30,393 nt of DNA from an uncultured Lachnoclostridium sp. (GCA_902464595.1 CABQJX010000019.1:1-30393), one strand, 5' to 3'. Positions 1 through 7,974 are shown, counted from the stretch's first letter. The notes: generated from the letters alone by a model not told the origin. Translations and numbers: made by a program.

Positions 1-137
1 TTACGGAAGCCTGGAATATTAAACTTGTTCTTATTCTTATTAAAGGCTTTCTTGATTGCATCCTCAAACTGCTCTGCGCTTACCTCGATCGTCAGTTTGG
101 CCATGTTTTTTTCCAGTTTTTCTACCTGTACACTCAT
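1..137 (-). CDS. tig: Trigger factor, N-terminal part (cut by window edge)
   Basis: The first 45 codons read MSVQVEKLEKNMAKLTIEVS and continue to a FNIPGFRK segment. That is the ribosome-binding signature loop (GFRxGK type) of trigger factor, the ribosome-associated peptidyl-prolyl isomerase and folding chaperone. The ATG is at 137-135, preceded by an AAGGAGG site about 9 bases upstream. The gene runs off the left edge, so the isomerase and C-terminal chaperone domains are not visible. In Firmicutes tig is commonly followed by clpP and clpX, which would lie outside the window. The identification rests on the conserved N-terminal ribosome-docking region only. Confidence 0.88.
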   Translation of the reverse strand, partial: MSVQVEKLEKNMAKLTIEVSAEQFEDAIKKAFNKNKNKFNIPGFR

Positions 138-209
138 TTTTACGGGTTCCTCCTTGAAAATATATGTGATTCGCCCATAAACCATGAGGGCGCTACACTT
201 CAATACAGC

Positions 210-215
210 ATTATA
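210..215 (-). promoter_or_regulatory. Candidate -10 element for tig
   Basis: Reads TATAAT on the minus strand, about 73 bases before the tig start codon. No good -35 hexamer was found at 16-18 bases spacing, so this is a weak call. The rest of 138-295 shows no other gene and no clear terminator for the upstream DJ-1-family gene. Confidence 0.35.
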
Positions 216-295
216 GCATGCTCCATTTAAAAACGCCAGCCTTTTTTCACATAAGTGCCTTTTTCTTTACGATCCTTCCCGGATCCTGCTTTCTT

Positions 296-850
296 TTACT
301 GCCAGCGGTACTGTATGGACTCAACGATCCTCTGCGCCTGCTGCTGCCCCTGAAGGAGCCGGATGATCTCCAATCCCATATCCAATGCATACCCCAATCC
401 CCGGGAGGTAGTGATATTCCCGTCTGTGACCACTCCCTGGCTGGTGTAGGAAACGCCGGTGAGCTGATCCTCAAAGCCCGGATAGCAGGTGGCGGTGCGC
501 CCCTTTAAGAGGCCCATAGAGCCTAAAATACTGGGAGCGGCGCAGATAGCCCCGATACGCCTTCCCTGCTTATTAGCGCACTGGATTGCTGCCTCCAGCC
601 CTTTGTGCTCTCCCAGGTTCTTTGTCCCCGGCATGCCGCCGGGCAGAAACAGAAGATCTGCTTCTCCTGGATTTACTTCCTCAAACAGCCGGTCTGCCAG
701 AAGCCGGATCCCGTGGGAGCCCTCGATCTGTGTACTTCCTGTGACTGAAACCAAAGTCACCTCCACGCCGGAGCGGCGAAGCACGTCCACAACTGCCAGA
801 CACTCAACCTCCTCCAGTCCGTCTGCAAGAAACGCATAAACCTTTGCCAT
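296..850 (-). CDS. DJ-1/PfpI family protein
   Basis: A 184-residue single-domain protein of the DJ-1/PfpI (class I glutamine amidotransferase-like) superfamily. The N-terminal MAKVYAFLADGLEEVE strand-loop carries the conserved acidic residue. A FLPGGMPG turn lies near residue 68, and the nucleophile elbow GAICAAPSILG places the reactive cysteine at about Cys103. Relatives act as stress-linked deglycases, chaperones, glyoxalases or thiamine-related enzymes, so the substrate cannot be assigned. The ATG at 850 has a GGAAAGGGAAG ribosome site. The gene is apparently monocistronic, lying between tig and a divergent CYTH gene. Length is normal for the family and nothing is truncated. Confidence 0.85.
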   Translation of the reverse strand: MAKVYAFLADGLEEVECLAVVDVLRRSGVEVTLVSVTGSTQIEGSHGIRLLADRLFEEVNPGEADLLFLPGGMPGTKNLGEHKGLEAAIQCANKQGRRIGAICAAPSILGSMGLLKGRTATCYPGFEDQLTGVSYTSQGVVTDGNITTSRGLGYALDMGLEIIRLLQGQQQAQRIVESIQYRWQ

Positions 851-936
851 GATTCTTCCCTTTCCTCTCTATGACCTGATCGTATCTTCCCTTAATTTTT
901 ATGGAAAGCCTTGCCTCTATTGTATCATTTATCACT

Positions 937-964
937 TTGCAGGGAAAGAGTTAAATGATATGAT
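937..964 (+). promoter_or_regulatory. Promoter of the CYTH gene
   Basis: TTGCAG at 937-942 and TATGAT at 959-964, spaced by 16 bases, resemble a vegetative sigma-A promoter. It lies 65 bases upstream of the CYTH start, which has an AAAGGAGG site at about 1012. Confidence 0.5.
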
Positions 965-1028
965 TGTAAATACGAAATAAAAAAATCCTTAGTAAAAATC
1001 CCCAAACAAAAAAGGAGGTTTTCCAGAC

Positions 1029-1538
1029 ATGGAAATTGAACGCAAATTTTTGGTATCCGAGCTTCCGGATTCCTATGAGACCCTTCCCTTCCATCAGATT
1101 GAACAGGCCTATCTGTGTACGGAACCGGTGGTGCGCATCCGGCGCCAGGATGATGAATATTTTCTCACCTACAAAGGAAAAGGGCTTTTAGCCAGGGAAG
1201 AATATAATCTTCCCCTGACAAAGGAAGCTTACTGCCATCTGCTTTCCAAGGCCGATGGTGTGATCCTCACAAAAAAGCGGTATCTTCTCCCCTTAAAGCA
1301 GGCAGGCGCAGGCGGAAGGGATCTGACCCTGGAGCTGGACGTTTTTGAGGGCAGTTATCAGGGACTTATCCTGGCAGAGGTAGAATTTTCTTCAAAGGAG
1401 GAAGCCATGGATTTTGTACCTCCGGCGTGGCTGGGGGAGGATGTAACCTTTTCCTCAGACTATCACAACAGCCGTCTGTCCCAGGGCTTTTTCCCAAACG
1501 TCCTTTGCCGGACAGGCAATAAGACCGACAGACAATAA
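1029..1538 (+). CDS. CYTH domain protein (triphosphate tunnel metalloenzyme)
   Basis: A 169-residue protein that opens with MEIERKFLV, the ExExK signature (Glu2, Glu4, Lys6) of the CYTH/triphosphate tunnel fold. Basic and acidic strand residues follow, as in VRIRRQDDEYFLTYKGKG and the LELDVF and LAEVEF segments that bind metal and triphosphate. Bacterial members include tripolyphosphatases, class IV adenylate cyclases and thiamine triphosphatases; short stand-alone clostridial members are mostly uncharacterised, and simple triphosphatase activity is the likeliest guess. The gene has its own promoter and ends at a bidirectional terminator that also serves the opposing sugar-transport operon. 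The extreme C-terminus contains a short repeated segment (gacaggcaataag / gacagacaataag). Confidence 0.85.
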   Translation: MEIERKFLVSELPDSYETLPFHQIEQAYLCTEPVVRIRRQDDEYFLTYKGKGLLAREEYNLPLTKEAYCHLLSKADGVILTKKRYLLPLKQAGAGGRDLTLELDVFEGSYQGLILAEVEFSSKEEAMDFVPPAWLGEDVTFSSDYHNSRLSQGFFPNVLCRTGNKTDRQ

Positions 1539-1550
1539 GCCCGACAGACA

Positions 1551-1602
1551 AAAAAACTCTTTCGCGCCAGCGGTTTTAAAAGCTGACACGAAAGAGTTTT
1601 TT
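1551..1602. terminator. Bidirectional terminator between CYTH gene and mgl operon
   Basis: AAAAAACTCTTTCG at 1551-1564 pairs perfectly with CGAAAGAGTTTTTT at 1589-1602. The A-rich 5' arm and T-rich 3' arm give a U-tract on both strands. It sits between the convergent CYTH gene and the last gene of the mgl operon. Confidence 0.85.
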
Positions 1603-1605
1603 CTT

Positions 1606-1824
1606 TTAATGGAGCATTCCCAGGATCACCACGATCACAAACAGGATGCATAACCCAAGGATGATCCGGTCCATGGTCTTTACAGACACATGGACACGGT
1701 CATAAAGACGTTCCTTAACGGACAGGCTCTGGAGACGTTCATTCTCCTCTTTCAGCCTTCGGTTCTCCTCCTCCAGCTGCTCCCGTGTTTTCTCCTCTGC
1801 TCCTTCCCGATTCATTTCTTCCAT
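1606..1824 (-). CDS. Small coiled-coil, tail-anchored membrane protein (unknown function)
   Basis: Seventy-two residues if the ATG at 1824 is used, just after the mglC stop codon. The first half is a highly charged heptad-like helix (EQLEEENRRLKEENERLQSL), a probable coiled coil. A short basic linker follows, then a C-terminal hydrophobic helix (ILGLCILFVIVVILGML) ending two residues before the stop. This predicts a tail-anchored protein with a cytoplasmic coiled coil. Another in-frame ATG lies at 1815, and an upstream one at 1866 would overlap mglC by 38 bases. It is the last gene of the mgl operon before the terminator. I do not recognise a family. A role with the transporter is only inferred from position. 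Confidence 0.6.
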   Translation of the reverse strand: MEEMNREGAEEKTREQLEEENRRLKEENERLQSLSVKERLYDRVHVSVKTMDRIILGLCILFVIVVILGMLH

Positions 1825-1828
1825 AACA

Positions 1829-2827
1829 TTACTTCTTAGCAATGTACTTTCTGATGTCCAAAGCAATCGCCACTACGATAACGATACCCTGGGCAATGTA
1901 CTGATAGTTGGTATCCACTCCCAGATACTGAAGACAGGTCTTTAAGATCTCGAATACAAGTACACCGATCAGTACGCCGGAAATACGTCCGATACCACCG
2001 TTTACAGACACGCCGCCGATGGTACATGCAGCAATCGCCTCCAGCTCCCATCCCTGTCCCATGTTTACAGAGGAACCGCCGGACTTAGCGCCTACTAAGA
2101 ATCCGCCCAGTGCGTAAAGGGCTGCTGCTGTGATGTAGATAATGATCTTTGTCTTCTTGGTGTTTACGCCGGAAACCTCAGCCGCCTGCTCGTTTCCTCC
2201 GATGGCATACATATATTTTCCATGAGGCATCTTATTATATACAAACCACATAACAATACCTACAAGAAGAGCAATGATGAACAGGTAAGGAACGGCGCCG
2301 AACAGCTTGCCCTTTGCCACGATCGTATAGTCAGGACGGTAGCCGCCGATGGGGGTTGCATCCGTGTATACCAGGCAGACGCCGTATACGATCAGCTGCA
2401 TACCAAGAGTGCCGATGAAAGCAGGAACCTGTAAGAAGGAAACAACAAGTCCGTTGATCAGGCCGAAAAGACCACAGATCACAACGCAGATGAGAAGAAC
2501 GGCCAGCACCCACCAGGAACCAAAGTATGGCAGGGATGCCCAGAATTTTCCGCTGTAATCCGGCTTCTGGAGCAGAGTACCGGCAATACATGCAGCCAGA
2601 CCTACCATACGTCCTGCTGAAAGGTCTGTACCCTTTGTGATCAAACAGCCTGATACACCGCAGGCGATGATGAAACGTGGGGCTACGTTCAATGCGATGT
2701 TGATGAAATTATCCTTTGTAGCAAAGGTAGGCTGCATAATACTTGTATAGATGGCCAGCATTACAAGAACAACGATGATTCCATTATTGATAAGAAAATC
2801 TTTTACATTAAATTTTTTAGCTGTCAT
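1829..2827 (-). CDS. mglC: Galactose/methylgalactoside ABC transporter permease MglC
   Basis: A 332-residue polytopic membrane protein of the RbsC/XylH/MglC permease family. Several long hydrophobic helices are visible, and the CGVSGCLITKGTDLSAGRMVG region near residue 57 is typical of MglC. The conserved EAxAACTIGGVSVNGGIGR segment near residue 262 is the loop that contacts the ATPase. It forms the membrane channel with MglA and receives sugar from MglB. The ATG at 2827 has an AGGAGG site lying across the mglA stop codon, so translation is probably coupled. The assignment to galactose/glucose rather than another sugar rests on the resemblance of the whole A-B-C set to Mgl. Confidence 0.92.
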   Translation of the reverse strand: MTAKKFNVKDFLINNGIIVVLVMLAIYTSIMQPTFATKDNFINIALNVAPRFIIACGVSGCLITKGTDLSAGRMVGLAACIAGTLLQKPDYSGKFWASLPYFGSWWVLAVLLICVVICGLFGLINGLVVSFLQVPAFIGTLGMQLIVYGVCLVYTDATPIGGYRPDYTIVAKGKLFGAVPYLFIIALLVGIVMWFVYNKMPHGKYMYAIGGNEQAAEVSGVNTKKTKIIIYITAAALYALGGFLVGAKSGGSSVNMGQGWELEAIAACTIGGVSVNGGIGRISGVLIGVLVFEILKTCLQYLGVDTNYQYIAQGIVIVVAIALDIRKYIAKK

Positions 2828-2830
2828 GAT

Positions 2831-4381
2831 TTAAACCTCCTGTGTGGTATCTTTGGCTGCCTGTCCCTGAAGGTCGAACTTCGTTGCATAGGACATGATC
2901 AGCTCCTGGGTTGCCTCTGCGCCCTCTACTTCGCCTGTGATGTGGCCGTTGCACATAACAATGATACGGTTGGACATACCGATCAGCTCAGGCATTTCAG
3001 ACGAGATCATGATAATGGATTTGCCCTGCTTTACCAGATCGATCATAATCTGGTAGATCTCATATTTTGCGCCTACGTCGATACCTCTGGTAGGCTCGTC
3101 CATGATCAGGATATCCGGGTTATTGGCCAGCCATCTGGCGATAATTACCTTCTGCTGGTTTCCTCCGGACAGCGACCGGATCAGCGTCTTGCCGCTGGGT
3201 GTCTTGATGCTCAGCTTTTGGATGCTGTCCTTTACCACCTGGTCTACCTGTTTCTTATCAATTTTTCCTACATGCGTATAGTTTTTATAGGAGGCAATCG
3301 CGGTATTGTCCTCAATGCTCAAGCATCCGAAGATACCAGTACCGCGCCGGTCCTCTGTGATCATTCCGACGGAATCATTAATGGCGTCCTGAGGCCGTTT
3401 GATGACCCGTTTCTTTCCCAGGACTTCGATCTCACCGCTGGCAACATGGCGCATCCCGAAGATTGCCTCCATAAGCTCGGTTCTCTGGGCGCCTACCAGT
3501 CCTCCAAAGCCCAGGATCTCTCCCCGCTTTAATTCAAAAGAGCAGTCCTGGAAGGAGCGCTCATGGATACTGCACAGATGGCTGACCTTTAAGACGGTCT
3601 CATCGGTCCGGCAGTCTTCCTTGGGAGGGTACACATTGGTAAGCTCACGCCCTACCATCTGTTTTACGATCTCATCGTCTGTGATGTCCTTTACCTCCCA
3701 GGATCCCACATACGTTCCGTCACGCATGATGGTAATATCGTCTGCGATCTGACGGATCTCAGCCATTTTGTGGCTGATATATATCATAGAAACGCCTCTT
3801 GACTTCAAATCCCGGATAATGCGGAACAGCGCTTCTACTTCGTTATCAGTCAGGGAAGATGTGGGCTCGTCAAGGATCACCAGCTTGGCGTTCTGGCTGA
3901 CTGCCTTTGCGATCTCTACTGACTGCATCTGTCCGATTGATAATGTTCCTAACTTTGCCTTTGGGTTAAAATTCATTTTTACATCTTTTAACCACTTCTC
4001 AGCTTCCTGGTTCATGGTATTGTGATCTACCATCTTAAAGGGGCCAAATCCCTTCATGGGATACCTGCCCAGATACATATTTTCTGCGATCGAGCGCTCC
4101 GGTATTGGCTGCAGCTCCTGATGCACCATTGCAAGGCCCTTGCGGAGAGCTTCATCGGGATTGGCAATCTCCACTTTCTCCCCATCAATAAAGATCTGTC
4201 CTTCGTCCATCTTGTAAATGCCGAACAGGCATTTCATCAAGGTGGATTTGCCTGCACCGTTCTCACCCATCAGCGCGTGAACGGTTCCGGGACGTACTTT
4301 CAAATGTATTCCATCCAGTGCTTTTACGCCAGGGAATGTCTTGCTGACTCCTACCATTTCCAGTCTGTACTTCTCTGCCAT
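2831..4381 (-). CDS. mglA: Galactose/methylgalactoside ABC transporter ATP-binding protein MglA
   Basis: A 516-residue double-cassette ATPase of the sugar importer class (RbsA/XylG/MglA). The first cassette has Walker A GENGAGKST near residue 40, the signature LSIGQMQSVEIAKA and Walker B LVILDEPTSSL. The second has a degenerate Walker A (GGLVGAQRTELMEAIFG), an LSGGNQQKV signature and ILIMDEPTRGIDVG. A degenerate second P-loop is normal in this family. It powers uptake through MglC. The ATG at 4381 has an AAAGGAG site. A strong hairpin separates it from mglB, so its mRNA level is expected to be lower than that of the binding protein. Confidence 0.93.
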   Translation of the reverse strand: MAEKYRLEMVGVSKTFPGVKALDGIHLKVRPGTVHALMGENGAGKSTLMKCLFGIYKMDEGQIFIDGEKVEIANPDEALRKGLAMVHQELQPIPERSIAENMYLGRYPMKGFGPFKMVDHNTMNQEAEKWLKDVKMNFNPKAKLGTLSIGQMQSVEIAKAVSQNAKLVILDEPTSSLTDNEVEALFRIIRDLKSRGVSMIYISHKMAEIRQIADDITIMRDGTYVGSWEVKDITDDEIVKQMVGRELTNVYPPKEDCRTDETVLKVSHLCSIHERSFQDCSFELKRGEILGFGGLVGAQRTELMEAIFGMRHVASGEIEVLGKKRVIKRPQDAINDSVGMITEDRRGTGIFGCLSIEDNTAIASYKNYTHVGKIDKKQVDQVVKDSIQKLSIKTPSGKTLIRSLSGGNQQKVIIARWLANNPDILIMDEPTRGIDVGAKYEIYQIMIDLVKQGKSIIMISSEMPELIGMSNRIIVMCNGHITGEVEGAEATQELIMSYATKFDLQGQAAKDTTQEV

Positions 4382-4430
4382 CCCGCTACTCCTTTCAAAT
4401 CCATATTCCTATTCCCCACACTCTGTCCCT

Positions 4431-4462
4431 AAAAATACGGGTGTGTCGGCGGACACACCCGT
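4431..4462 (-). terminator. Intercistronic terminator/attenuator between mglB and mglA
   Basis: On the minus strand an 11-bp perfect stem (ACGGGTGTGTC at 4462-4452 with GACACACCCGT at 4447-4437), GC-rich with a 4-base loop, is followed by ATTTTT at 4436-4431. Its place after the binding-protein gene and before the ATPase gene fits partial termination, which sets a high ratio of binding protein to transporter. Confidence 0.85.
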
Positions 4463-4479
4463 TTTATGCCAGATGACCA

Positions 4480-5640
4480 TTAATTTAACTTATCCAGAAT
4501 CTCCTGAGCATTGTCCTGGGTAACTTTTACGTAGTCAACCATATTTACAGGCTCCACTGCCTCGCCCTTTAAGAAGGAAACTGCGCAGTTTGCTGCCATC
4601 TCTGCCTGAGAGAAGTGATCGTTGAATACAGTACCTGTCTGCTTGCCGTCGATTACGTTCTGAACAGCCTCAGTCAGGGCGTCAACGCCTACCAGGTAGA
4701 TGTCTTCATTTACAGTGCGGCCAGCTGCCTCGATTGCCTGTAATGCGCCAAGAGCCATAGCGTCGTTGTTGCAGAAGATAACCTCGATCTTGTCGCCGTG
4801 CTGAGTTAAAGCATCCTGAGCGATCTGCTGTGCCTTAGCCTGATCCCAGTCGCCGCGCTGCTTTAACAGCTCCTCAACTTCCATTCCTGCATCGGTCAGA
4901 GCCTTAACGGAGAACTCGGTTCTGTACTGAGCGTCTACGTTCTCAGGATCGCCCTGGATCATGATATAGGAAACCTTTCCGTCTCCGTTGATATCGCCCT
5001 TGTTAGCGGTCTCTAAGATCTCCTCGCCCTGGAAGGTACCGGACTGTCTTGCATCACAGCCAACGTAGGTAGCGTTGATGCTCTCAGCTTTCCATCTGTC
5101 CTCCTCAGCTACATCAGGCTCACGGTTGATGTAAACAACAGGGATTCCTGCCTCTTTACACATATCCGTTACTTCTGGTGCGGAGGAAGCCTGTACCAGG
5201 TTCAGGATCAGAACGTCATACTTCTGGGTGATGAAGTTCTGAATCTGGTTGGTCTGCTCTGCCTGATCGCCCTTACCATCCTGGATTACGATATTCTCCT
5301 TCTTGAAGCCAAGCTCCTCAACGAAGTATCTCTGAAGCTCGTTTCTGTACAGAGTCATAAAGTTATCGTCAAATTTGTAAATGCTGATGCCGACTTTCTT
5401 ATCAGCAACTGCGGAAGCGTCTACCGCTCCGGCTGCCTCTGCTGCCTTAGTAGCATCCTCTTTTGCTGCCTCAGTAGCCTCTGCCTTCGTCTCCTCTTCC
5501 TTAGCTGCCTCGGTAGCTTCCTCTTTTGCTGCCTCGGTAGGAGCTGCGGTTGTCTCTGCTGGTTTGCTTCCGCATCCTGCCATGGATACTGCCATTGCGG
5601 ATACGACCGCAACTGCTGCTGCTTTCTTTAATAATCTCAT
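4480..5640 (-). CDS. mglB: Galactose/glucose-binding lipoprotein MglB
   Basis: A 386-residue extracellular binding lipoprotein. The signal peptide ends at MAGC (Cys23). Residues about 31-73 are a Glu/Ala/Lys/Thr-rich low-complexity tether. The mature domain keeps the galactose-binding signature: IYKFDDNFM (sugar Asp and Phe), YINREPD, a DINGDGKVSY EF-hand-like calcium loop, VDAQYRT, the stacking Trp of RGDWDQA, FCNNDAMALGA and VGVDALTEA. Compared with E. coli MglB, the usual His two positions before the first sugar-binding Asp of the QYRT region is Asn here. It delivers galactose/glucose to MglAC. The ATG at 5640 has a GGGAGGAT site. It has its own promoter and is probably controlled by the YesMN-type system upstream. 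Confidence 0.92.
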   Translation of the reverse strand: MRLLKKAAAVAVVSAMAVSMAGCGSKPAETTAAPTEAAKEEATEAAKEEETKAEATEAAKEDATKAAEAAGAVDASAVADKKVGISIYKFDDNFMTLYRNELQRYFVEELGFKKENIVIQDGKGDQAEQTNQIQNFITQKYDVLILNLVQASSAPEVTDMCKEAGIPVVYINREPDVAEEDRWKAESINATYVGCDARQSGTFQGEEILETANKGDINGDGKVSYIMIQGDPENVDAQYRTEFSVKALTDAGMEVEELLKQRGDWDQAKAQQIAQDALTQHGDKIEVIFCNNDAMALGALQAIEAAGRTVNEDIYLVGVDALTEAVQNVIDGKQTGTVFNDHFSQAEMAANCAVSFLKGEAVEPVNMVDYVKVTQDNAQEILDKLN

Positions 5641-5660
5641 CTCGTAAATCCTCCCTTGAT

Positions 5661-5700
5661 ACGATTTTTGTCGTCTCTTGTCGATTTTGGTCGATTTCTC
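5661..5700 (-). repeat. Four tandem 10-bp units in the mglB leader
   Basis: Plus-strand units begin at 5661, 5671, 5681 and 5691 (ACGATTTTTG, TCGTCTCTTG, TCGATTTTGG, TCGATTTCTC), with consensus TCGATTTTTG. They lie between the mglB -10 element and its ribosome site, at roughly +8 to +48 of the transcript. The exact 10-bp phase would put each copy on the same DNA face. Confidence 0.6.
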
Positions 5701-5714
5701 TCAACGACAAACAC

Positions 5715-5743
5715 ATTATACGTCTGTATTATGCATTTTTCCA
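5715..5743 (-). promoter_or_regulatory. mglB promoter
   Basis: Minus-strand TATAAT at 5720-5715 is a perfect -10. At 17 bases spacing the -35 position reads TGGAAA (5743-5738), a poor match, which suggests dependence on an activator. Upstream DNA to about 5830 is strongly AT-rich and includes an imperfect AAGAA/TTCTT inverted pair at 5755-5759 and 5772-5776. No gene is seen in 5641-5898. Confidence 0.6.
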
Positions 5744-5898
5744 TATAATTTTCTAAGAAGGATTATAAAATTTCTTCGATTTTACATGTTTTGCAAATTT
5801 TTTTCATAGTTTTTATCACACTTTACAGTGCCGCAGTCTCCTTTTTCCCCGGCTTTCTTCTATTTTACTCCCCCCTCTTCTGCTTTTATGGGGCCATC

Positions 5899-6915
5899 TT
5901 ACCGCTTCACAACCGCGCTCTGAGGACACCAGTAATAATGACTTTCCGGCAGCTCTCCTGCCCCCTTTGCCCCTGACAGGGAAAGGGCCATATCAAAAAT
6001 AGCTTTTGCGTACAGATCCTTATCACATTCCACCGTTCCCAAAAGCTTTCCCTCCTCCACCGCCTTCTTTCCAGCCGGGATCCCATCGATACCCACCAGC
6101 TTAACAGCTCCGGGAAGGATCCCTTTCCGCTCCATTGCATCCAGGGCTCCTAAAGCCATATCATCGTTATTGCAGATCACCAGCTCAACCTGTCCGCCGT
6201 ATTCCTCCAGCCACTGTTCCATCAGCGCAGAAGCCTGGCTCCGTTCCCAATTGGCAATCCCGCCAGTCAGCTTTTCAAGAGGTACGCCTCCTTTTTTCAC
6301 GGTTTCAATGGACCACTCTGTGCGGATCAGGGAATCCTGATGGCTTGTTTCCCCCTCCAAGAGCACATAGCTGACCTTCCCGTCGCCGTTGCGGTCCAGA
6401 GAAGATGGATCTGCCTGATAAGCGTCCACCAGGATCTGCCCCTGGAGCACCGCCGTTTCCTTTGCATCTACCCCTACATAATACAGCTTTTCCCACCGCT
6501 TGAGATCCTCCTCCACCGGCTCCCGGTTAAAAAATACAACCGGCGTATCGGCCGCCATGGCCTTATCAATGACCACCGAGGAGGCGAATCGATCCACAAT
6601 ATTCACGCAGAGGGCATCACAGTCCAGAGAGATCAGGCGATCCGCCTGATTGGCCTGGGTATTCTGGCTTCCCTTGGCATCCAGAATATCCATAGTCACC
6701 TTGACCCCGCTGTCCTGCTCATAAGACCTGGCCTGTTTCTCCAGCGCCTCCTTTAACGTGCCAATGAAGGTATCGTCTTCCCTATATAAGAGAACGCCGA
6801 TCCGCAAAGTCCCCTTGTCTTTTTCCTGTTTTGACGGCCCGGCACAGCCTGCTCCCGCACATACCACTGTCAAAAGGGCCAGTCCGGCCGCTGCCCGAAT
6901 CATATATTTTCCCAT
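5899..6915 (-). CDS. Second MglB-like galactose/glucose-binding lipoprotein
   Basis: A 338-residue lipoprotein with a signal peptide ending in GAGC (Cys24) and a periplasmic-binding type I fold. The sugar site of MglB is retained: LYREDDTF near the N-terminus, FFNREPV, a LDRNGDGKVSY calcium loop, SHQDSLIRT (the His, Asp and Arg all present, unlike the neighbouring MglB), the Trp of IANWERS, ICNNDDMALGA and LVGIDGIP. It lacks the long low-complexity tether of MglB. It lies downstream of the sensor genes and upstream of the mglB promoter with no cognate permease, so it could feed the same MglAC transporter or act in sensing. The ATG at 6915 has a GAGGAGGGGGAG site; an out-of-frame ATG sits 5 bases upstream. 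Confidence 0.85.
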   Translation of the reverse strand: MGKYMIRAAAGLALLTVVCAGAGCAGPSKQEKDKGTLRIGVLLYREDDTFIGTLKEALEKQARSYEQDSGVKVTMDILDAKGSQNTQANQADRLISLDCDALCVNIVDRFASSVVIDKAMAADTPVVFFNREPVEEDLKRWEKLYYVGVDAKETAVLQGQILVDAYQADPSSLDRNGDGKVSYVLLEGETSHQDSLIRTEWSIETVKKGGVPLEKLTGGIANWERSQASALMEQWLEEYGGQVELVICNNDDMALGALDAMERKGILPGAVKLVGIDGIPAGKKAVEEGKLLGTVECDKDLYAKAIFDMALSLSGAKGAGELPESHYYWCPQSAVVKR

Positions 6916-7002
6916 ACCATCTCCCCCTCCTCTGCTTATCTTTCTGTCTCCCCTCTGTCAGCCTGTCTCTTCCTCTGCCCTGACAGCCTGACCATGATCC
7001 AG

Positions 7003-7974
7003 CTATTCAATCGGATAAAACATGCGCTCATACTCCCTCTTACGGATCCGATCCCTGTCAATATACACCGGCTCCAGCTGAGTCTGCTGTTTCTGACGCA
7101 TCCCGCCGATGGCCTCCACCGCCCTCTTTACGCTGATATACCCCTGGTCAAAGCGGCTGCAGTCCGCCAGCCCGGATACGATCCCCTCATCCAGGCTGCT
7201 AAGAAGTTCCTGAGAGCTTCCTATACCGTAAAGCCCTGCCACATTTCTCTGATATACGGTGCTGTCTTCTAAGATCTTTGCCGTGCGGATAGCCGTCCCC
7301 TCATCCAAAGCGATGACAAGGATCCGATCCGATCCGGGATAAACGGTAGACTCGATCACCTGCCGGCATATCTCTCCGGAAGGATCCTCATAGAGGCGGC
7401 TTTCCACTCCCGCCTCCTCCAAAACGGATCTCACCCCATCATAAACTTCCCCGTTATCCCCGTACTCCAGCCCTTCTGTAAACAGACAGACCGGCCATTT
7501 CCCTTTCCCATCCTCCAGGGCATTTACAGCTAACAGCCGTCCGGCCTCATAACTGTCCATGGACACCGTATCCACCACATGCTCACTGGCAGCGCTGTTT
7601 CCCAAAAGGATCACCGGAGATCCAGGATTTCTTTCATCGAATCCCATCACCGCTTCTGCCCCGTTGACAGGCGCTAAAATAAGAGCTTTTGCCCCATCCC
7701 GGATTTCCCGGTATGCTAACTCCATCTGTTCTCCCTCATCCTTTTTGTTATATAAGACTACAAAATTAATATCCAGATGAAACTCCTCTGCTGCCTGATC
7801 CATCCCCTTCTTAAAATTCACATACCGGTCATCATTTTCCTCATCAATAATAACGGAAACAGGATAGACCTCCATCTTTTTTTCCTTGATGATCAGATCG
7901 GTGGAGGACATGAGAAATAAAAGGATCAGCAGACATCCCCAGCCGCACCAAAACGCTGTTTCCTTATTTGACAT
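7003..7974 (-). CDS. Membrane-anchored sugar-binding protein, probable sensor subunit
   Basis: A 323-residue protein with one N-terminal membrane helix (about residues 11-29) and no lipobox, followed by a periplasmic-binding type I domain (VSVIIDEENDDRYVNFKKGM, then LILAPVNGAEAV, then VDTVSMDSYEAGRLL). It lacks the MglB calcium loop and sugar-contact motifs. It overlaps the 3' end of the histidine kinase gene by 11 bases, so the two are probably translationally coupled. Anchored binding proteins next to LytS/YesM kinases, such as XylFII of Clostridium beijerinckii, act as ligand-sensing partners of the kinase. That role is inferred here from anchor and position. The start has an AGGGGGAG site. 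Confidence 0.78.
   Translation of the reverse strand: MSNKETAFWCGWGCLLILLFLMSSTDLIIKEKKMEVYPVSVIIDEENDDRYVNFKKGMDQAAEEFHLDINFVVLYNKKDEGEQMELAYREIRDGAKALILAPVNGAEAVMGFDERNPGSPVILLGNSAASEHVVDTVSMDSYEAGRLLAVNALEDGKGKWPVCLFTEGLEYGDNGEVYDGVRSVLEEAGVESRLYEDPSGEICRQVIESTVYPGSDRILVIALDEGTAIRTAKILEDSTVYQRNVAGLYGIGSSQELLSSLDEGIVSGLADCSRFDQGYISVKRAVEAIGGMRQKQQTQLEPVYIDRDRIRKREYERMFYPIE

Noticed and set aside
138..295. Possible terminator after the DJ-1/PfpI-family gene
   Set aside because: Only a short GATCC/GGATC pairing without a U-tract was seen.
5420..5560. Repeat array that might suggest CRISPR
   Set aside because: The repetition is the codon pattern of the MglB low-complexity tether; there are no equal-length repeats with unique spacers, and no cas genes.
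5421..5612. Arg/Gln-rich frame overlapping mglB
   Set aside because: Frame-shifted reading of the repetitive Glu/Ala/Lys linker of MglB.
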